Source: Nodosilinea nodulosa PCC 7104
GTDB taxonomy: Bacteria > Cyanobacteriota > Cyanobacteriia > Phormidesmidales > Phormidesmidaceae
Length of the DNA stretch: 64,000 bases
Assembly: GCF_000309385.1 (NCBI RefSeq)
Contig: NZ_JH976537.1
Coordinates: forward strand, 2,571,814-2,635,813
Direction of reading: 5' to 3'
Under the pieces are notes generated by a model. That model ran no database searches, was not told the origin of the DNA, and was given only the letters and a program-made list of their open reading frames with translations. This document shows positions 61,524 to 64,000 of this stretch, piece after piece; position 1 is the first letter of the stretch, and the number at the start of each line of letters is the position of its first letter. The translations under genes and the position numbers were made by a program.

Positions 61524-62117
61524 ATGCTAGAACCCTCGCTGCTGCGCGCCCTTGTGTGGACTGACTACCGCCTCGCCGTTTTGTTTACGGTGCTGGTGCC
61601 CCTGGTGCTGCTGATCTGGGCCTTTGTGCAAAAAAACGAGGCCATTCAGCACCTGCTGACGATCTACTGGAAGGTGGCCAGCCTGCTGATGATTACCGTC
61701 TATCTGATGATTGGCGGCTTTAGCATTAGCTTTGTGGCCGGGCTAATGGCGCGGGTGCTGATTCCGGTATCGCTGTGGTTTTGGGTCGATCTCAACGAAG
61801 AAATTCGCGAGCAGCCCGGCTCCGCGCTCAAGCTCATCTTTAGCGCCTGGCGCTGGGCGATCACCCTCTACAACATCATTGGCGGCGCAATTTTGCTGGG
61901 CTTTGTGCCCTGCGCTTTCTCGGGGGCGAGGTTTGGGGCCGCCGACTGCCAGGTTTGGCTAGAGCCACCGCTGCTGTACAAGGAGTACTTCCACGCTGGC
62001 TACACCAACGGCTTTTTGGGTTTCTTTGGCATTTTGGGCCTGGTGCTTTATATGGCCTCACTGGCCTGGTTTGTGTTCGTGCGCTTGGGTAAGCAGGGGC
62101 GTCAGGCGATTAACTAG
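61524..62117 (+). CDS. DUF3177 family membrane protein
   Basis: 197 aa from ATG 61524; an in-frame ATG at 61500 is an alternative. Four hydrophobic segments (about 16-36, 50-70, 110-130 and 163-188). LEPSLLRALVWTDYRLAVLF and WFWVDLNEEI match my recollection of the cyanobacterial/plastid DUF3177 family. Function unknown. Confidence 0.8.
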   Translation: MLEPSLLRALVWTDYRLAVLFTVLVPLVLLIWAFVQKNEAIQHLLTIYWKVASLLMITVYLMIGGFSISFVAGLMARVLIPVSLWFWVDLNEEIREQPGSALKLIFSAWRWAITLYNIIGGAILLGFVPCAFSGARFGAADCQVWLEPPLLYKEYFHAGYTNGFLGFFGILGLVLYMASLAWFVFVRLGKQGRQAIN

Positions 62118-62124
62118 GCAGTAG

Positions 62125-62205
62125 GGTAGGGGGGCGTGAGGCGTTGGGGCGTAGGGGCGTTGGAGCGTTGGAGCGTTGGGGCGTTGGGCGTGGGGGCGTG
62201 GGGGA
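62125..62205. repeat. GGCGTTGGAGCGTTGG repeat spacer
   Basis: Units GCGTTGGGGCGT and GAGCGTTG between the DUF3177 gene and the next small gene. Confidence 0.75.
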
Positions 62206-62213
62206 ATATCACG

Positions 62214-62507
62214 ATGACTTTTGGTTTTCGGCTAGAGCAATACACCCTGAAGTACCCTCAACTGGTGCTGCGGATCGCGGCTGTCATTGACGGTGAGGAA
62301 GACGAGGTGCTGATTTTTCGCGGCTTCTCCAGTTCGCTGATGCACCCCACCGCCGCCGACCCGGAGGTGCCAGTGCTGCCCGAAACGGCAGACATTAAGG
62401 CGATTGACATCATGGCTGGCCCCTACAACCCCGCTGCGCCCCAGTATCTGCATCGCGGGCTGTCCTGGGCCGACATGATTCCCCTGTTGGAAGAGGCTGG
62501 AGTTTAA
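62214..62507 (+). CDS. Conserved cyanobacterial hypothetical (DUF7734-like)
   Basis: 97 aa from ATG 62214. RLEQYTLKYPQLVLRIAAVI, EDEVLIFRGFSSSLMHPTA and DPEVPVLPETADIKAIDIM are conserved in a small cyanobacterial/plastid family that I recall as DUF7734. Soluble. Function unknown. Frame open upstream only through the repeat. Confidence 0.65.
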   Translation: MTFGFRLEQYTLKYPQLVLRIAAVIDGEEDEVLIFRGFSSSLMHPTAADPEVPVLPETADIKAIDIMAGPYNPAAPQYLHRGLSWADMIPLLEEAGV

Positions 62508-62557
62508 CGGCTTTAGCGAGGGTGGGCAAGCTGCACGTTGCCTACCCCATCACCCAT

Positions 62558-63931
62558 CTACTCCTCCCCCCTCTCCTCCCGCAGGTGCTTGGGCTGCCAG
62601 TTTTCGTGATTTTTTTGGGGCGCGCGGGAAACCACCAGGCAGTTGTCGGGGGCGTCTTTGCGCACCACCGAGCCAGCGGCGATGGTAACATCGCTGCCGA
62701 TGGTGACGGGGGCGACGAGAACGCTGTTGGAGCCGGTTTTGGTGCGATCGCCAATCACGGTCGGGTGCTTCTTAAACCCATCGTAGTTGGCCGTAATCGT
62801 GCCTGCCCCCACGTTGACCTGGTTGCCCAGGGTGGCGTCGCCCAGGTACGACAGGTGGGCGACATTGGTGCCCGCGCCCAGGGTCGATTTTTTGATTTCC
62901 ACAAAGTTACCGATGCGGCAGCCGTCGCCCACCACCGCCGTGCCGCGCAGGTGAGCGTAGGGGCCAACTCTAGCGCCACTGCCTACAGTACTGTCGCTCA
63001 CCACCGAAAAGGCCACCGTGGCATGAGCGCCAATCTGGCTGTTCTCGATCAGGCTGCCGGGGCCAAGGCGGCTGCCCGTGCCCACGACGGTTTTGCCTCG
63101 CAGATGGGTTTGGGGTTCGATCACCACATCGGGTTCGAGCTGTACGGTGGTGTCAATGGTGGTGCTGTCGGGGTCAATCAGGGTGACGCCAGCGGCCATC
63201 CAGTGGTCCTTAATTCGGTCTTGGAGAATGGCGTAGGCCTCGGCCAGCTGCTTGCGGCTGTTGATGCCGAAAATTTCCTGACCATCGGCCACATCCACGG
63301 CCATGGCCGGGCTGAGGTCTTTGACCACGTCGGTGAGGTAGTACTCCTGCTGGTCGTTGTCGGCGCTGAGGTGGGGCAGCACCGCCATCAGCTTGGCCCA
63401 GTTAAAGCAGTAAACCCCGGCATTGATGCGGGGATTTTGGCGCTGGGCGGGGCTACAGTCGCGGTGCTCGACGATTTCGGTAATCAAATTTTGGTCGGTG
63501 CAGAAGACCCGACCGTAGCCGGTGGGGTCGGTAAACTGAGCGGTGAGCAGGGTGGCAGCGTTGCCATTGTCCCGATGGGTGTGGACCAGATTTTGAATCG
63601 TCTCGGCGCGCAGCAGCGGCACATCGCCATTGAGCACCAGCAGGTCGCCGTCAAAGCCTTCTAGATAGGGAATGACCTGCTGTACGGCATGGCCGGTGCC
63701 AAGCTGCTCTTTTTGCTCCACAAAGGTGAGGCCAGGGATGTGGGCCAGGGCGGCTTTGACCTGATCTTGGCCAAACCCGACCACAATCAGCGTGTGGCTG
63801 GGGTTTAGCGCCGCCAGTCCGTCGATCACCCGCTCTACCATCGATTTACCCCCCACCGAGTGCAGCACCTTGGGCAGGCTCGACTTCATGCGGGTGCCGC
63901 GCCCAGCGGCAAGAATGGCGACAGCAACCAT
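62558..63931 (-). CDS. glmU: Bifunctional UDP-GlcNAc pyrophosphorylase / GlcN-1-P acetyltransferase
   Basis: 457 aa. N-terminal uridyltransferase with the loop [19 protein letters not shown], then a left-handed beta helix acetyltransferase (from about 240; [40 protein letters not shown]). Makes UDP-N-acetylglucosamine for the cell wall. Full length. Confidence 0.97.
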   Translation of the reverse strand: MVAVAILAAGRGTRMKSSLPKVLHSVGGKSMVERVIDGLAALNPSHTLIVVGFGQDQVKAALAHIPGLTFVEQKEQLGTGHAVQQVIPYLEGFDGDLLVLNGDVPLLRAETIQNLVHTHRDNGNAATLLTAQFTDPTGYGRVFCTDQNLITEIVEHRDCSPAQRQNPRINAGVYCFNWAKLMAVLPHLSADNDQQEYYLTDVVKDLSPAMAVDVADGQEIFGINSRKQLAEAYAILQDRIKDHWMAAGVTLIDPDSTTIDTTVQLEPDVVIEPQTHLRGKTVVGTGSRLGPGSLIENSQIGAHATVAFSVVSDSTVGSGARVGPYAHLRGTAVVGDGCRIGNFVEIKKSTLGAGTNVAHLSYLGDATLGNQVNVGAGTITANYDGFKKHPTVIGDRTKTGSNSVLVAPVTIGSDVTIAAGSVVRKDAPDNCLVVSRAPQKNHENWQPKHLREERGEE

Positions 63932-64000
63932 GGGCGGGAAATTCCTTTGCGGGTAGTGGTCGAAGGGAGTATATCGCGGTTTGGGGAGGGGTGGGGAGGG

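Overview
The window looks like chromosomal DNA from a filamentous, non-heterocystous, nitrogen-fixing cyanobacterium of the Leptolyngbya/Nodosilinea type. The reasons are the GC-rich base composition, the very frequent HIP1 octamer GCGATCGC, cyanobacteria-only families (DUF4090, DUF3177, Tll0287-like DUF3365, CCE_0567), a cyanobacterial-style nif cluster with a CnfR activator, and intergenic spacers filled with short C-rich or G-rich tandem repeats. No rRNA, tRNA or CRISPR array was seen.

Layout. 1-19.7 kb is housekeeping and stress-type DNA: an edge-truncated DUF4347 protein, a GntR regulator, a Kir-type K+ channel, two SDR enzymes, a GST, PAPS reductase (cysH), two TetR regulators each with visible inverted-repeat operators, a Uma2 nuclease, a c-heme sensor (DUF3365-HAMP) facing a cyclase-kinase fusion, a PhnD-like lipoprotein, a thioredoxin-fold protein, a small phosphatase, a J-domain protein and an RluA pseudouridine synthase. 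19.7-22.5 kb is a clearly AT-richer island. It holds two tiny ORFs and a two-gene TIR/effector-associated-domain pair that looks like a defence or cell-suicide module. 22.5-28.2 kb holds a GNAT, a pentapeptide protein and molybdate uptake (modBC fusion, modA, a Mop protein).

28.2-55.2 kb is the nitrogen-fixation region. On the minus strand, in transcription order: nifB, fdxN, nifS, nifU, nifH, nifD, nifK, nifZ, a Mo-nitrogenase C-terminal-domain protein, a fused nifEN, nifX, a DUF269 gene, a CCE_0567 gene, nifW, hesA, a translationally coupled small membrane ORF, hesB, fdxH, fdxB and a flavodoxin. On the plus strand: nifP (serine acetyltransferase), an unlisted 54-aa membrane ORF, nifV, an IS110 element, nifT and a conserved hypothetical; then two minus-strand hypotheticals, then plus-strand cnfR. 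nifB and nifP diverge from a 1.4-kb spacer carrying six TGAGTAC motifs. The molybdate genes supply Mo for the cofactor that NifB, NifEN, NifV and NifX build. NifU/S, the ferredoxins and the flavodoxin supply Fe-S clusters and electrons, and CnfR is the expected low-oxygen activator.

55.4-64 kb returns to housekeeping: a HAD phosphatase, an MscS channel, a TPM-domain protein, a membrane coiled-coil protein, ArfB, a DUF3177 protein, a small hypothetical and GlmU.

Strongest points for a second look: the TIR and EAD-like proteins sharing an I-x-I-G-D motif; NifEN and NifU inter-domain linkers built from the intergenic repeat; a roughly 57-bp dispersed element carrying a 24-bp palindrome; and the TGAGTAC cluster between nifB and nifP. 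All calls come from reading the sequence; no database search was run.
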